Source of the DNA: a bacterium
GTDB lineage: Bacteria > Elusimicrobiota > Elusimicrobia > Elusimicrobiales > UBA9959
NCBI GenBank assembly: GCA_021811185.1
Contig: JAJZPL010000002.1
Span: 62,001 to 126,000, forward strand
DNA: 64,000 nucleotides
Reading direction: 5' to 3'
Shown: in pieces, positions 27,562-36,308 of the stretch
How positions within the stretch are numbered: the stretch's first letter is position 1
Layout of the letters: every line of letters starts with the position of its first letter
Position numbers and translations under genes: made by a program
The notes under the pieces: model-generated
Database searches by the model: none
What the model saw: the letters and a program-made list of their open reading frames with translations, nothing else
Told to the model about the DNA's origin: nothing

Positions 27562-28744
27562 CGGGAAGATACTGGATAAATGGGCCTCTATTCTCCTCGG
27601 CCACTCGTTAGGGGGAATATCCCCGGCCGATACGGTCATGATAAAGGGCGAGGCCGTCGCTTGGCCCCTTATTTCCGTCCTGCAGGAGAAAATACTTAAA
27701 GCGGGAGCCATGGCGGACGTGTTTATTGTTCCGCCGGACAACGAGCGCGGTAAGGCATGGGGGGCGACCGCGGCGCGCATCCTGCGGCCGGACCGGTTTA
27801 AAAGCGTGCCCGCGTGGCAAAAGTTGCGGCATGAGAGCTTTACGAAGCATATCGAAATACTCGGAATGGGCTCCCCGGAATTAACGCGGGGAGTTTACGG
27901 CCCGTCGATGCGCAAGATAGACCTGCTGAACTCCGAGCTGCTGAAGATACGCAGGGCGAAACCGTGGGTGCTTACGCTGTTCCCCACGCCGGCCTTTGCC
28001 GGCATCGAGGGGCTGTCTTTTTCCGTATATACGGACGTCCTGCTCAAGGCGTCCACACAGGATCCCCGGGTATTGAACAGCCGCGCGGCCCGGCTTGCGC
28101 GCCTGCTCGGCGAGACGCAAAAACTCCGGGTGATAACCCGGAACCCGAAGGCACGCGAAGATTATGAGCTGCGTATCAGCCTGGCCGAGAGTATAATGCT
28201 CAACGACACGGAAGCGGGTTATCACAATATCCCGTGCGGCGAGGTTTTTACCAGCCCCGACGCCTCCAGCGTAGAAGGGCAGATCTTCCTGGATATGCCG
28301 ATCTCGATGCAGGGGGATGTGATACAGGGCGTCTATCTTAAATTCGCCGCGGGAAAGGTGGTTTCGTTCCGCGCCGTGAAAGGTTTTCGCAGGCTGGCGC
28401 ATATAATCGGGACGGACAGCGGTTCCAGAAGGCTGGGCGAGGTGGCTTTCGGCCTTAACCCCTCGCTCACGGTTCCGCTGATGCATCCGCTCTTTTGCGA
28501 GAAGACCGCGGGCACTATGCATTTTGCGCTGGGGAACTGCTTTCCCGACGGGTTTTCCAAAAAACCGGACTCCAAAAAGGGCGCCGCCCGGTTCTGCGCC
28601 CTGCTGGGGTCCGGAGTCGCCAACGCATCCTCGCAGCATACCGACCTGGTAGTATCTTTCCGCAAGGGCGGCGCCGGGCGGGCCGTCTTTCTGGATGACC
28701 GGCGGCTGGAGCTGCGCGACGGGAATTGGGCTCCCGGTTCCTGA
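27551..28744 (+). CDS. M29-family metalloaminopeptidase
   Basis: A 397-residue protein without signal peptide, so cytosolic. All usual M29 (AmpS/PepS, aminopeptidase T) metal ligands are visible: Glu231 in IPCGEVFTSP, Glu297 in RLGEVAFG, His324 in TAGTMHFALGN, and His363 with Asp365 in SSQHTDLVV. SVEGQIFLD is another family block. It removes N-terminal residues from peptides using two metal ions. Translation starts at a GTG inside the end of the binding-protein gene (11-base overlap). In this context it could trim the modified small peptide or degrade imported signal (inference). Confidence 0.88.
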   Translation: MKINGKILDKWASILLGHSLGGISPADTVMIKGEAVAWPLISVLQEKILKAGAMADVFIVPPDNERGKAWGATAARILRPDRFKSVPAWQKLRHESFTKHIEILGMGSPELTRGVYGPSMRKIDLLNSELLKIRRAKPWVLTLFPTPAFAGIEGLSFSVYTDVLLKASTQDPRVLNSRAARLARLLGETQKLRVITRNPKAREDYELRISLAESIMLNDTEAGYHNIPCGEVFTSPDASSVEGQIFLDMPISMQGDVIQGVYLKFAAGKVVSFRAVKGFRRLAHIIGTDSGSRRLGEVAFGLNPSLTVPLMHPLFCEKTAGTMHFALGNCFPDGFSKKPDSKKGAARFCALLGSGVANASSQHTDLVVSFRKGGAGRAVFLDDRRLELRDGNWAPGS

Positions 28745-28784
28745 ACCCTCCCGGGACCGGCGCGGAAGCTGCGGCAGATAAAAA

Positions 28785-30965
28785 ATGAAAACGAACCTTA
28801 AGATGATCCTGCTGGTGGTGGGCATGAGCCTGGCCATGTTCCTTGGGATCTTCGCTTTTCACGCGTACAGGTTCGAGCACAGCTACAAGCGCGAGTTCCT
28901 GCTGGAAAAGAAGGGCTTTGGCGAACAAGTATCCGGCATCGCCCTGACCGGGCTGCAGACTTCCAATTTCTTCGAGCTTTCTCGCCTGGCCACCGGGCTT
29001 TTCAGGGCGGATTCGATGTTGTACCTGGCTGTCTTGGACGATGCCGGGCAGGAGGTGCATTTATGTACCGAGAGCGATATCGGAAAGATAGAGGAGTTCC
29101 GTAAAAAATTTACCGCTGACGTTATCCAGGAAAAATTGAGTTTTGACGGAAAAAGCGTTGCCGTCGTGCGTTCGGAGGTGCGGGACGACACAGGGAAGCT
29201 TTGGGGCACGGTGGAGATCGCATATTACTGGGATTCAGCGTACCGGATCTTCCTGGACCAGCTGGTAAGCGTATTTGTTTTTTGCGTTATTTTTATCCCC
29301 GTCTGGAGCGCGATCCTGCTTTATAATACCAGGGCGCTCCTGCGTCCGCTGGACCAATTTGTAACGAATCTCAGGGAAATAGAGGCGGAGTGGCCTATTC
29401 CCGTAGGGGATTTTAATTCGCGCCTGGTCCCGGCTAAGGCCAATTCTGAGGTCAAGGTGCTGCTGGACGTACTGCGCACCTCCCTGGTAAAACTTATCGC
29501 GGCGCAGGAAGCTCACGAGAAGGAAGCGAAGTTCTCGGCCCTGGGGAAACAGGCCGCGCAGGTGGCGCACGATATCCGCTCCCCGCTGGCCGCGATGGAT
29601 TCCATTACCAGGGACACCGCGCATCTGCCCGAGGAAAAACGCGTTATTCTCCGCAGCGCCGTCGGCCGTATCCGGGACATCGCGAACGACCTGATAGAAA
29701 AGAACCGGCAGTTGCCGGCGGCCGCCGCCGCCGGGGCCTCGTCCGAACCTCCTTCCGCCCAGCTGCTTTCGGCTCTTATCGAGTCCATCGTCACCGAGAA
29801 GCGCCTCCAGTTCCGCTCGAAGATCGGGGTGGAGATTGACGCCAGGCTTGAAAAAGATTCCTATGGGCTGTTCGCCAGGATAAACCCCGGCGAATTCAAG
29901 AGGGTGTTGTCCAATATCCTTAACAACGCCGTAGAAGCTTTGGAGAAGACCGGGTCCGTGATAATCCGGATGGCGCCTGCGGGCGGCGGCATCTCCATCA
30001 CCGTTAAAGACAATGGCAAAGGTATTCCGGAGAAGATCCTGGCCCGGCTTGGCCGGCGCGGCGAAACGCACGGGAAAGCCGGCGGGTCCGGGCTCGGGCT
30101 TTACCATGCCAGGACCGCGGCGGAGGCTTGGGGGGGGGCCTTGTTGATAAGTTCCGAGGCCGGCCGCGGGACGGTAGTAGAGTTAAAAGTTCCCAGGGCC
30201 GATATCCCCGGCTGGTTCCTGCCGAAGCTGGAGCTCGCTCCTGGAGAGCAGGTTGTGGTGCTCGACGACGACACTAGTATCCACCAGGTGTGGCAGGGCC
30301 GTTTCGACTCCCTCCGCGCCGGCGAGAAGGGCGTCGGGCTGCTGCATTTCTCTACCCCTGCCGAGTTCCGCGCCTGGGTGACCGGCAATCCGCCGGTTTC
30401 CGGAAAAGCCCTTTATCTGCTGGATTATGAACTGTTCGGATACACTGAAACGGGATTAAGCCTGGCCGAAGAGCTTCAGCTTGGCCCCCGCTCCGTCCTG
30501 GTGACCAGCCGGTACGAGGAGAAACAGCTCCTGGAGCACTGCGTCCGGCTGAAAATGCGGCTGATGCCGAAGGGCCTGGCGGGGCTTATCCCGATCGGCA
30601 TCGGGGAAGGCTCCCCGGCCGAAGGCGGGGCGGCCGCCGCGCCGGCATCCGTCGTGCTTATTGACGACGATATGCTGGTGCATATGAACTGGAAGCTGGC
30701 CGCCAAGGCCGCCGGCATTGGCTTAACGGCCTTTACCGATCCGGCGCTTTTTTCCGCCAATATCGGGACTTTCTCCAAGGAGACGCCGCTGTATATAGAT
30801 TCCGAACTGGGCGGCGGCGTGGAAGGGGAAGAGATCGCCAAAGATCTGCGCGGCAAAGGCTTTTTTAATATTACCATGACTACCGGGCATGACCACGAAA
30901 AATTCGCTCATCTTACCTGGCTGAAGGTTATCGGGAAAGAGCCGCCTTTCGGCGGCGAGCGCTAG
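28785..30965 (+). CDS. Hybrid sensor histidine kinase with two C-terminal receiver domains
   Basis: A 726-residue inner-membrane protein. Transmembrane helix 1 at about 7-27, a periplasmic sensor domain of about 130 residues, helix 2 at about 158-181, a HAMP-like linker, and a dimerisation domain with phospho-acceptor His262 in VAHDIRSPLAAM. The ATPase domain has N box ILNNAVEALEK, G1 VKDNGKGIPE and G2 GGSGLGLYHAR. Two receivers follow, each with a full acidic pocket: LDDDTSIHQ, LLDYELF, VTSRY, MPKGL, and then IDDDMLVHM, YIDSELGGG, TTGHD, IGKEPPF. No DNA-binding domain or separate regulator is adjacent. It is 40 bases after the M29 gene, so probably in the same operon. Confidence 0.88.
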   Translation: MKTNLKMILLVVGMSLAMFLGIFAFHAYRFEHSYKREFLLEKKGFGEQVSGIALTGLQTSNFFELSRLATGLFRADSMLYLAVLDDAGQEVHLCTESDIGKIEEFRKKFTADVIQEKLSFDGKSVAVVRSEVRDDTGKLWGTVEIAYYWDSAYRIFLDQLVSVFVFCVIFIPVWSAILLYNTRALLRPLDQFVTNLREIEAEWPIPVGDFNSRLVPAKANSEVKVLLDVLRTSLVKLIAAQEAHEKEAKFSALGKQAAQVAHDIRSPLAAMDSITRDTAHLPEEKRVILRSAVGRIRDIANDLIEKNRQLPAAAAAGASSEPPSAQLLSALIESIVTEKRLQFRSKIGVEIDARLEKDSYGLFARINPGEFKRVLSNILNNAVEALEKTGSVIIRMAPAGGGISITVKDNGKGIPEKILARLGRRGETHGKAGGSGLGLYHARTAAEAWGGALLISSEAGRGTVVELKVPRADIPGWFLPKLELAPGEQVVVLDDDTSIHQVWQGRFDSLRAGEKGVGLLHFSTPAEFRAWVTGNPPVSGKALYLLDYELFGYTETGLSLAEELQLGPRSVLVTSRYEEKQLLEHCVRLKMRLMPKGLAGLIPIGIGEGSPAEGGAAAAPASVVLIDDDMLVHMNWKLAAKAAGIGLTAFTDPALFSANIGTFSKETPLYIDSELGGGVEGEEIAKDLRGKGFFNITMTTGHDHEKFAHLTWLKVIGKEPPFGGER

Positions 30966-31037
30966 ACGGCCGCGGGGCCGGGGTCGCGTACGGATGAGAG
31001 GCATCAGGTCAGGCAGAAATGCCGAAAGGGGAGTTCC

Positions 31038-32051
31038 ATGAAGAAAGACGCTTTAAAACTCGTGTTCGTCCTGGCGATCGCCGCTCTTCCGGGCTGCGGC
31101 AAGAAGCAGGACGCCGCCTACGCGCAGTCGGCTGTAGTAATGGGTGTGCAGGCCCAGGTTAAGGTCTACGGGGCCGACGCCGCCGCCGGTAAGCCCATCG
31201 CCGACGCCATCCTGGCCGAATTCAGGCGCGTCGACGGCGAATTCAGCTTTACCGAGCCTTACAGCCAGACCTCCCTGGTCAACAAGAAAGCCGCCGCCGG
31301 ATGGGTGAAGGTGGACGACGAGTTCCTGCGCCTGCTCGGACTTTCGCTGAGTTACTACCAGCTTACCGGGGGGGCTTTCGACATCACTTTCGCGCCGCTC
31401 TGGCCCATCTGGAAGGAGGCCGCCTCCAGCCGCAAGATGCCGGCCAAAGAGGAGATCGCCCGCGCGCTGGAGAACATGGGTTCCAACAACGTGCAGGTGG
31501 ACGCGGCCCGGAAGATGGTGCATTTCCTGAAGCCCGTGCAGATCAACATGGGCGGGATCCTGCGCGGCTACAGCTTCGTGCGGGTCTACGGCATCCTGAA
31601 GCAGCTGCCCCCGGCCTACCCCGTAGAGGTGCGCCTGGGGGGGAACATGCTGGCCTACGGCAAAAGGCCCTGGAAGTACGAGGTGGCCGACCCCTTCCAC
31701 GAAGATAAGACTTTCGGCACCATCTCTTTCGACCAGGGCGTGGTGATGTCCTCCTCGGGGCGCGAGCGTTTCGTGCAGATAGAGGGCAAACTTTATTCCC
31801 ACATCCTCGACCTTAAGACCGGTTACCCGCTGGAAAACTTCTCCAACCTCATCGTCTACTTCCCGCGCATGGAGAACGAGAACTACCTGGCCTCCGCCAT
31901 GCTGGCCGTAATGGGAAAGGAGAAGGCCTTCAGCCTGTTGTCCAGGATGAAAGGCTCCACGGCCGTCTGGATAGACGGGCAGGGCAGGGAGAGCGTGCTG
32001 GCCACCCCCACGAGCACCGCGAAGTGGGAAAGAAAGAAAAGCTTTTTCTAG
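31038..32051 (+). CDS. ApbE-family FAD:protein FMN transferase, lipoprotein, divergent
   Basis: A 337-residue lipoprotein (lipobox LPGC, mature Cys at about residue 20). ApbE attaches FMN to Thr of exported proteins such as Rnf/Nqr subunits. Family blocks are present but altered: LTGGAFDITFAPL, INMGGILRGYSFV where most have DLGGIAKGYA, RLGGNMLAYGKRPW where most have GG(D/N)..A.G, and SSSGRERF with YSHILDLKTGYPL, which keeps the metal-binding Asp and Thr. Activity may therefore be changed. GGGGAG precedes the ATG. It ends ten bases before a long palindrome and is convergent with the asparaginase-domain gene. Confidence 0.85.
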   Translation: MKKDALKLVFVLAIAALPGCGKKQDAAYAQSAVVMGVQAQVKVYGADAAAGKPIADAILAEFRRVDGEFSFTEPYSQTSLVNKKAAAGWVKVDDEFLRLLGLSLSYYQLTGGAFDITFAPLWPIWKEAASSRKMPAKEEIARALENMGSNNVQVDAARKMVHFLKPVQINMGGILRGYSFVRVYGILKQLPPAYPVEVRLGGNMLAYGKRPWKYEVADPFHEDKTFGTISFDQGVVMSSSGRERFVQIEGKLYSHILDLKTGYPLENFSNLIVYFPRMENENYLASAMLAVMGKEKAFSLLSRMKGSTAVWIDGQGRESVLATPTSTAKWERKKSFF

Positions 32052-32060
32052 GCTGTGCAA

Positions 32061-32111
32061 AAAAAGGGGACAGGCTACTTTATTTTAAATAAAGTAGCCT
32101 GTCCCCTTTTT
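32061..32111. repeat. Perfect palindrome, copy 1 (REP/REPIN-like, bidirectional terminator)
   Basis: Two 23-base arms (32061-32083 and 32089-32111) are exact reverse complements. The core of each arm reads GGGGACAGGCTACTTT, with A5 outside; the far arm ends in T5 in both directions. It sits in the 62-base gap between convergent genes. A second copy with the same arms is at 40879-40927. Confidence 0.9.
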
Positions 32112-32113
32112 AG

Positions 32114-32602
32114 TTATCTTATCTCTTCGAACTCGCCTTTGGCCTTGTTCTTGCGCACGTTGTCCCAGTTGAAGTACCTGCCGTTCATGGCGATGTAAAC
32201 GCCCGGGGGCAGGACCTGCGCGAACGAGAGCGCCGAGCCGAGGTTGAACATCCCGTCGGAGGAGCCGAACTTGTAGGGGATCATGGCGCCGGTGAGCACC
32301 ACGGTCTTGTCCTTCACTTTCGGCCCGAGCACGGCCGCGGTCTCCGGCATGGTGTCGGTGCCGTGCGTGATGACGATGCGCTTCTCGGCGCAGGCCAGGC
32401 ATTCCGCCAGGACCTTCGCGCGGTGCGGCGCCTTCATGAAGAGGCTGTCGATCATCATCAGGGTCTTCACTTTTACCGGCACGCGCGAGCGCCCCAGCTT
32501 GAGCATCTCCTGCAGGTGGGTCTCCCGGAAGAACAGCTCGCCGTTAAGCTCGTTGTACTCCTTGTCGAAAGTCCCGCCGGTGATGAGCAGTTTTATCGTC
32601 AT
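32114..32602 (-). CDS. Single-domain asparaginase-family protein
   Basis: A 162-residue protein equivalent to only the N-terminal domain of type-I/II L-asparaginases. The first catalytic threonine block is LLITGGTFDKEY (Thr11), the second triad block is ITHGTDTMPETA (Thr82, Asp83), and VLTGAMIPYKFGSSDG carries the conserved lysine region. The C-terminal domain is absent and the next gene is only 3 bases upstream, so this is not a simple truncation by the neighbour. Short asparaginase-domain proteins are a known group of unclear activity. It is downstream of the M18 aminopeptidase gene, likely in one operon. Confidence 0.85.
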   Translation of the reverse strand: MTIKLLITGGTFDKEYNELNGELFFRETHLQEMLKLGRSRVPVKVKTLMMIDSLFMKAPHRAKVLAECLACAEKRIVITHGTDTMPETAAVLGPKVKDKTVVLTGAMIPYKFGSSDGMFNLGSALSFAQVLPPGVYIAMNGRYFNWDNVRKNKAKGEFEEIR

Positions 32603-32605
32603 CGT

Positions 32606-34048
32606 TTATTTCCTGCCGTCCTGCAGGAAGGCCAGGTAGCCCTTGTAGGCCATGTAGATGTCCAGCTTGCCGGCCAGTTCCATCGGGGCGTGCATCGAGA
32701 ACAGGCCTACGCCGCAGTCCACTACTTTCATGCCGTAGCGGGCCATCAGGTAGGAGATCGTGCCGGCGCCGCCCTGGTCCACCTTGCCGAGTTCGCCGGT
32801 TTGCCAGAGCACGCCGTTCTTGTCGAAGATGCGGCGGATATGCGCCAGGAATTCGGCGCTGGCGTCTGAAGAACCGGACTTCCCGCGCGCTCCGGTGAAT
32901 TTAGTGACGCAGACGCCGTGGTTGACGATGGCGGAGTTCTTCTTGTCGAAGAACCCGGGGAACATTGGGTCGAACAGCGCGTTGACGTCGGCCGAAAGCA
33001 TCCACGAATTGCTGAGCGCGCGTTTGAGCGCGAGTTCGCTGTATGCGTTCGTAGTGAGGTTAAGCAGTTCCGAGGCCGCGTTCTCGAAGAAGTTCGAGGC
33101 CATACCGGTGGAACCGACGGAGCCGATTTCTTCCTTGTCGCAGAGCAGTACGCAGGACGTATATTCCGGCACGCCCTTAAGGTCTAGCAGCGCTTTGAGC
33201 CCGGTGTAGGCGCAGACGCGGTCGTCGTGGCCGTAGGAGAGGATCATTGACCGGTCCAGGCCAGCTTCGCGGGGCTTGCCCGCGGGCACCATTTCGAGTT
33301 CGGCCGAAAGGAAATCCTCTTCGTTTATGCCGTATTTCGCGTGCAGCAGCTTGAGGATGTTGTACTTGAATTTTTCCTTGCGGTCTTTCTCGTCAGCCGG
33401 CACAGAGCCGAACACCACATCCAGGCCTTCTCCCGGGATGGCCTCGCCCAGCGGCTTCTTGGCCTGGTCCGCGGCTATGTGCGGCAGCAGGTCGGTTATG
33501 CAGAACACGGGGTCCGAGGGGTCCTCGCCAATGCTGACCTTGACCTTTCTGCCGTCGGACTTTACGAACACGCCGTGCAGCGCCAGCGGGATCGTTACCC
33601 ATTGGTATTTCCGGATGCTGCCGTAATAATGGGTGTCCAGCAGGGCCAGGTCGCCGTTCTCGTAGAGCGGGTTCTGTTTTATATCTATGCGGGGGGCGTC
33701 GGTGTGGCCGCCCACGATGTGCATGCCGGCTTCCAGCGGTTTTTTGCCGACCACAATGGCCATCAGCGTCTTGCCTTCGCAGGACTTGTAAACCTTGTCG
33801 CCGGGGTTCAGGCGGATGTTCTCTTTCTCGTGCTTCGCCATGTCCGAGAAACCGGCGGCTTCCAGCAGCAGCACGGCCTCGTCATGGGCCTCGCGCTCGG
33901 TCTTGGCCTTGCCTATGAAATCCATGTACATCTTGTTGAGCTCGTCGGAGCGTTTCAGGTCGGCGGGAGAGATCTTCTCATAGCCGTTCTTGTTGGTGAA
34001 AGAGAGGTCCTGCTGCTTGCCGGTCTTTTTCGCGGGTTTAGTTTTCAT
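32606..34048 (-). CDS. M18-family zinc aminopeptidase
   Basis: A 480-residue cytosolic peptidase of the aspartyl-aminopeptidase/ApeA family. Metal ligands appear in IVGGHTDAPRIDIKQ (His115, Asp117), VLLCDKEEIGSVGSTG (the catalytic Glu pair), LSADVNALFDP and GLFSMHAPMELAGKLD (C-terminal His). It releases N-terminal acidic or neutral residues. Length is normal, with a 20-residue Lys-rich extension at the N-terminus. GGAGG lies before the ATG on the minus strand. It is the first gene of a two-gene minus-strand unit with the asparaginase-domain protein, divergent from the MFS gene. Confidence 0.92.
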   Translation of the reverse strand: MKTKPAKKTGKQQDLSFTNKNGYEKISPADLKRSDELNKMYMDFIGKAKTEREAHDEAVLLLEAAGFSDMAKHEKENIRLNPGDKVYKSCEGKTLMAIVVGKKPLEAGMHIVGGHTDAPRIDIKQNPLYENGDLALLDTHYYGSIRKYQWVTIPLALHGVFVKSDGRKVKVSIGEDPSDPVFCITDLLPHIAADQAKKPLGEAIPGEGLDVVFGSVPADEKDRKEKFKYNILKLLHAKYGINEEDFLSAELEMVPAGKPREAGLDRSMILSYGHDDRVCAYTGLKALLDLKGVPEYTSCVLLCDKEEIGSVGSTGMASNFFENAASELLNLTTNAYSELALKRALSNSWMLSADVNALFDPMFPGFFDKKNSAIVNHGVCVTKFTGARGKSGSSDASAEFLAHIRRIFDKNGVLWQTGELGKVDQGGAGTISYLMARYGMKVVDCGVGLFSMHAPMELAGKLDIYMAYKGYLAFLQDGRK

Positions 34049-34132
34049 TGCTGCCTCCTGTGGCGGTTTTGCTGGAAATTCTATTTATATATTAGCATAA
34101 TCTTTTTGCTATTATAGTACTACCGAATCAAC

Positions 34133-35341
34133 ATGAATTCCGACGGCTACTCCAAAAAAGTCCTAACCCTCATCTTCTGCCTCAGCCTTTTTAACTATAT
34201 AGACCGCCAGGTCCTTTACGCGGTCTTCCCGCTTATAAAAACGGACCTGCGCCTGAGCGATTCCGAGCTGGGCTTCCTGGCCTCCTCGTTCATGATCGTC
34301 TATATGTGCTTCGCCCCTTTCACAGGGTACCTGGGCGACAGGATACGCCGGCCGCTCATCCTGGGCGTAAGCGCCATTTTCTGGAGCATCTCCACGGTCT
34401 TCAGCGGCATCGCGAAGACCTACGGCCAGCTGATCTTCGCCCGCTCGGCGGTAGGCATAGGCGAGGCGGGTTACGCCACCGTCTCCCCGTCTTTCCTGGC
34501 GGAGTGGTTCCCGGTGGAAAAGCGGGCCAGGGTGATGGCCCTTTACGCGCTGGCCATCCCGGCCGGCAGCGCCGTGGGCTACCTGCTGGGCGGCTACCTG
34601 GGCCAGCGATTCGGCTGGCGTAACGCCTTTTATATAGTGGCCGTGCCGGGGATGCTGCTGGGCGTGACCTCGTTCTTCCTGAAAGAAACTCCGGAAAAGA
34701 AGGAGCGCTCGGAGCATATCCCGCTGAAGGGCTACCTTGCGCTTTTTAAGAACCGCACCTACCTGCTGATCAGCCTCTCGCAGGCCATCGGCACTTTCTC
34801 CATAGGCGGGCTGGCCGCCTGGATGCCTTCCTATTTCGTGCGCGCCTTCGGGCTGTCCGTGGCCAGGGCCGGCTTCCTTTTCGGCGCGGTTACGGTGACG
34901 GCGGGCATCGCCGGCAGTTTCGCCGGGGGCTGGGCGGCCGACTGGCTGCACAAGCGCACCAGACGCGCCTACTTCATAGTGGGCTACCTTAGTTTCTTCA
35001 TCAGTATCCCGTTCGGGGTACTGGCCGTGCTTACCTCGAACCTGAACCTGGCGCTCGCCATGGTCTTCCTGTCCGAGTTCTTCATCTTCGCCTATTCCGG
35101 GCCTTACCACGCCGCTATCGTCGAGACCGTGCCGGTCACCATGCGCTCCATGGCCTTCGCGCTGAACATCTTCATCATCCACGCGCTGGGCGACGCGGTC
35201 TCGCCTTTCCTGCTGGGCATCGTTTCGGACGCCGCCGGCCTGCAGGTGGCCATCTTCCTCGCCATGATCTACCTGCTGCTGGGCGGAGTAACCTCCATCC
35301 TGGCGGGGGAAACTTACAAGAAGGATTTCCATATCGCATGA
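34133..35341 (+). CDS. MFS transporter (spinster-like)
   Basis: A 402-residue permease with 12 hydrophobic helices. The opening LIFCLSLFNYIDRQVLYAVFPLIKTDL and the loop GYLGDRIRRPLILG (MFS motif A) are typical of the spinster/hexuronate group, as is RSAVGIGEAGYATVSPSFLAEWF (shown as VGIGEAGYATVSPSFLAEWF). Substrate unknown. No Shine-Dalgarno is seen; TATAGT about 13 bases upstream could be the -10. The stop codon overlaps the start of the pseudouridine synthase gene (ATGA), so the two are co-translated. Confidence 0.9.
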   Translation: MNSDGYSKKVLTLIFCLSLFNYIDRQVLYAVFPLIKTDLRLSDSELGFLASSFMIVYMCFAPFTGYLGDRIRRPLILGVSAIFWSISTVFSGIAKTYGQLIFARSAVGIGEAGYATVSPSFLAEWFPVEKRARVMALYALAIPAGSAVGYLLGGYLGQRFGWRNAFYIVAVPGMLLGVTSFFLKETPEKKERSEHIPLKGYLALFKNRTYLLISLSQAIGTFSIGGLAAWMPSYFVRAFGLSVARAGFLFGAVTVTAGIAGSFAGGWAADWLHKRTRRAYFIVGYLSFFISIPFGVLAVLTSNLNLALAMVFLSEFFIFAYSGPYHAAIVETVPVTMRSMAFALNIFIIHALGDAVSPFLLGIVSDAAGLQVAIFLAMIYLLLGGVTSILAGETYKKDFHIA

Positions 35342-35985
35342 AAGACCTATTCGAAGTGGTAAAAGAGACCCCGGAACTGCTGGTGATCAACAAGCCTTCG
35401 GGCCTGCTCACCATGCCCGCGCGCGGCGACCTGGCCAAGGAGAAGCACCTGGTGGGCCTGCTGCACCAGAAGTTCGGCAAGGTCTACGTGACCCACCGCC
35501 TCGACCGCGACGCCAGCGGCCTGATCATTTTCGCGCGCACCGCCGCGGCGCACCGCTACTACTCCGGGCTCTTCGAGACCCGCGAGGTGGAGAAGCACTA
35601 CCTGGTGGTGGTGGAGGGAAAGATAGAGGAGCGGCGGGGCGAGATAGACAAGCCGCTGAAAGAGCGGGGCTCCGGGCGCATGTCCGTAGTGTTCGACGGT
35701 AAAAAGTCGCTCACCAGGTATTCCGTGATCGAAAAGCTGAAAGCCTCCACGATCCTGGACGTTTCCATAGTGACCGGCAGGCGGCACCAGATCCGGGCGC
35801 ATATGTATTCCATCGAGCACCCGGTGCTTGGCGACAGGCTTTACGGCGACGCCGTGAAGCAGGCCAGGTACCCGCGGCTGATGCTGCATTCCTGGAAGCT
35901 CAAGTTTAAGGATATGGGCGGCAAGACCCTGTCCTTCGAAGTGTATCCGCCTAAGGATTTCATGGGCGTGCTGAAAGTGCTCTGA
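35338..35985 (+). CDS. RluA-family RNA pseudouridine synthase
   Basis: A 215-residue single-domain enzyme without an S4 domain. VINKPSGLLTMPARGD is the first family block, VTHRLDRDASGLIIFAR carries the catalytic Asp56, and GRRHQIRAHMYSIEHPVLGDRLYGD is the third (positions 156-180). It isomerises uridine in rRNA or tRNA; the site cannot be told. It starts in the ATGA overlap with the MFS gene and is followed by a hairpin terminator. Confidence 0.93.
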   Translation: MKDLFEVVKETPELLVINKPSGLLTMPARGDLAKEKHLVGLLHQKFGKVYVTHRLDRDASGLIIFARTAAAHRYYSGLFETREVEKHYLVVVEGKIEERRGEIDKPLKERGSGRMSVVFDGKKSLTRYSVIEKLKASTILDVSIVTGRRHQIRAHMYSIEHPVLGDRLYGDAVKQARYPRLMLHSWKLKFKDMGGKTLSFEVYPPKDFMGVLKVL

Positions 35986-36017
35986 AATAATATAGAATCC
36001 GGGTATGCGCCGTTGAC

Positions 36018-36047
36018 CAAGGCATCTTCGCGGTGCCTTGTTCTTTT
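36018..36047 (+). terminator. Intrinsic terminator after the pseudouridine synthase gene
   Basis: CAAGGCA (36018-36024) pairs with TGCCTTG (36034-36040), loop of nine bases, followed by TTCTTTT. Confidence 0.65.
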
Positions 36048-36099
36048 ATGAAACTCAGGGGTTCCGGGGGCATCTGATTATGCGGTACAGGGAGGGGTT

Positions 36100-36306
36100 A
36101 TGATAACCAAGAACGTCGGCAATGCGGACAGGATCATAAGGATCGTAGTCGGCCTGGCTTTATTTTTCGCGGCCTACAGCACCGGCGGCGCCGCCGCCAT
36201 CGTGCTGGCTATAGCCGGGGTGATAGCGCTGGCCACGGGGCTTATAGGCTGGTGCGGCCTGTATACCCTGCTGGGCATAAACACCTGCAAGATAGACAAG
36301 CCCTAG
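36100..36306 (+). CDS. DUF2892 (YgaP-like) small membrane protein
   Basis: A 68-residue protein with the family entry KNVGNADRIIRIVVGLALF, two membrane helices (about 12-30 and 33-52) and the ending GWCGLYTLLGINTC with two conserved Cys. DUF2892 proteins are inner-membrane proteins of unknown function, sometimes fused to rhodanese domains. GGAGGG precedes the ATG. It ends two bases before the convergent M1-M28 peptidase gene. Confidence 0.88.
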   Translation: MITKNVGNADRIIRIVVGLALFFAAYSTGGAAAIVLAIAGVIALATGLIGWCGLYTLLGINTCKIDKP

Positions 36307-36308
36307 CC

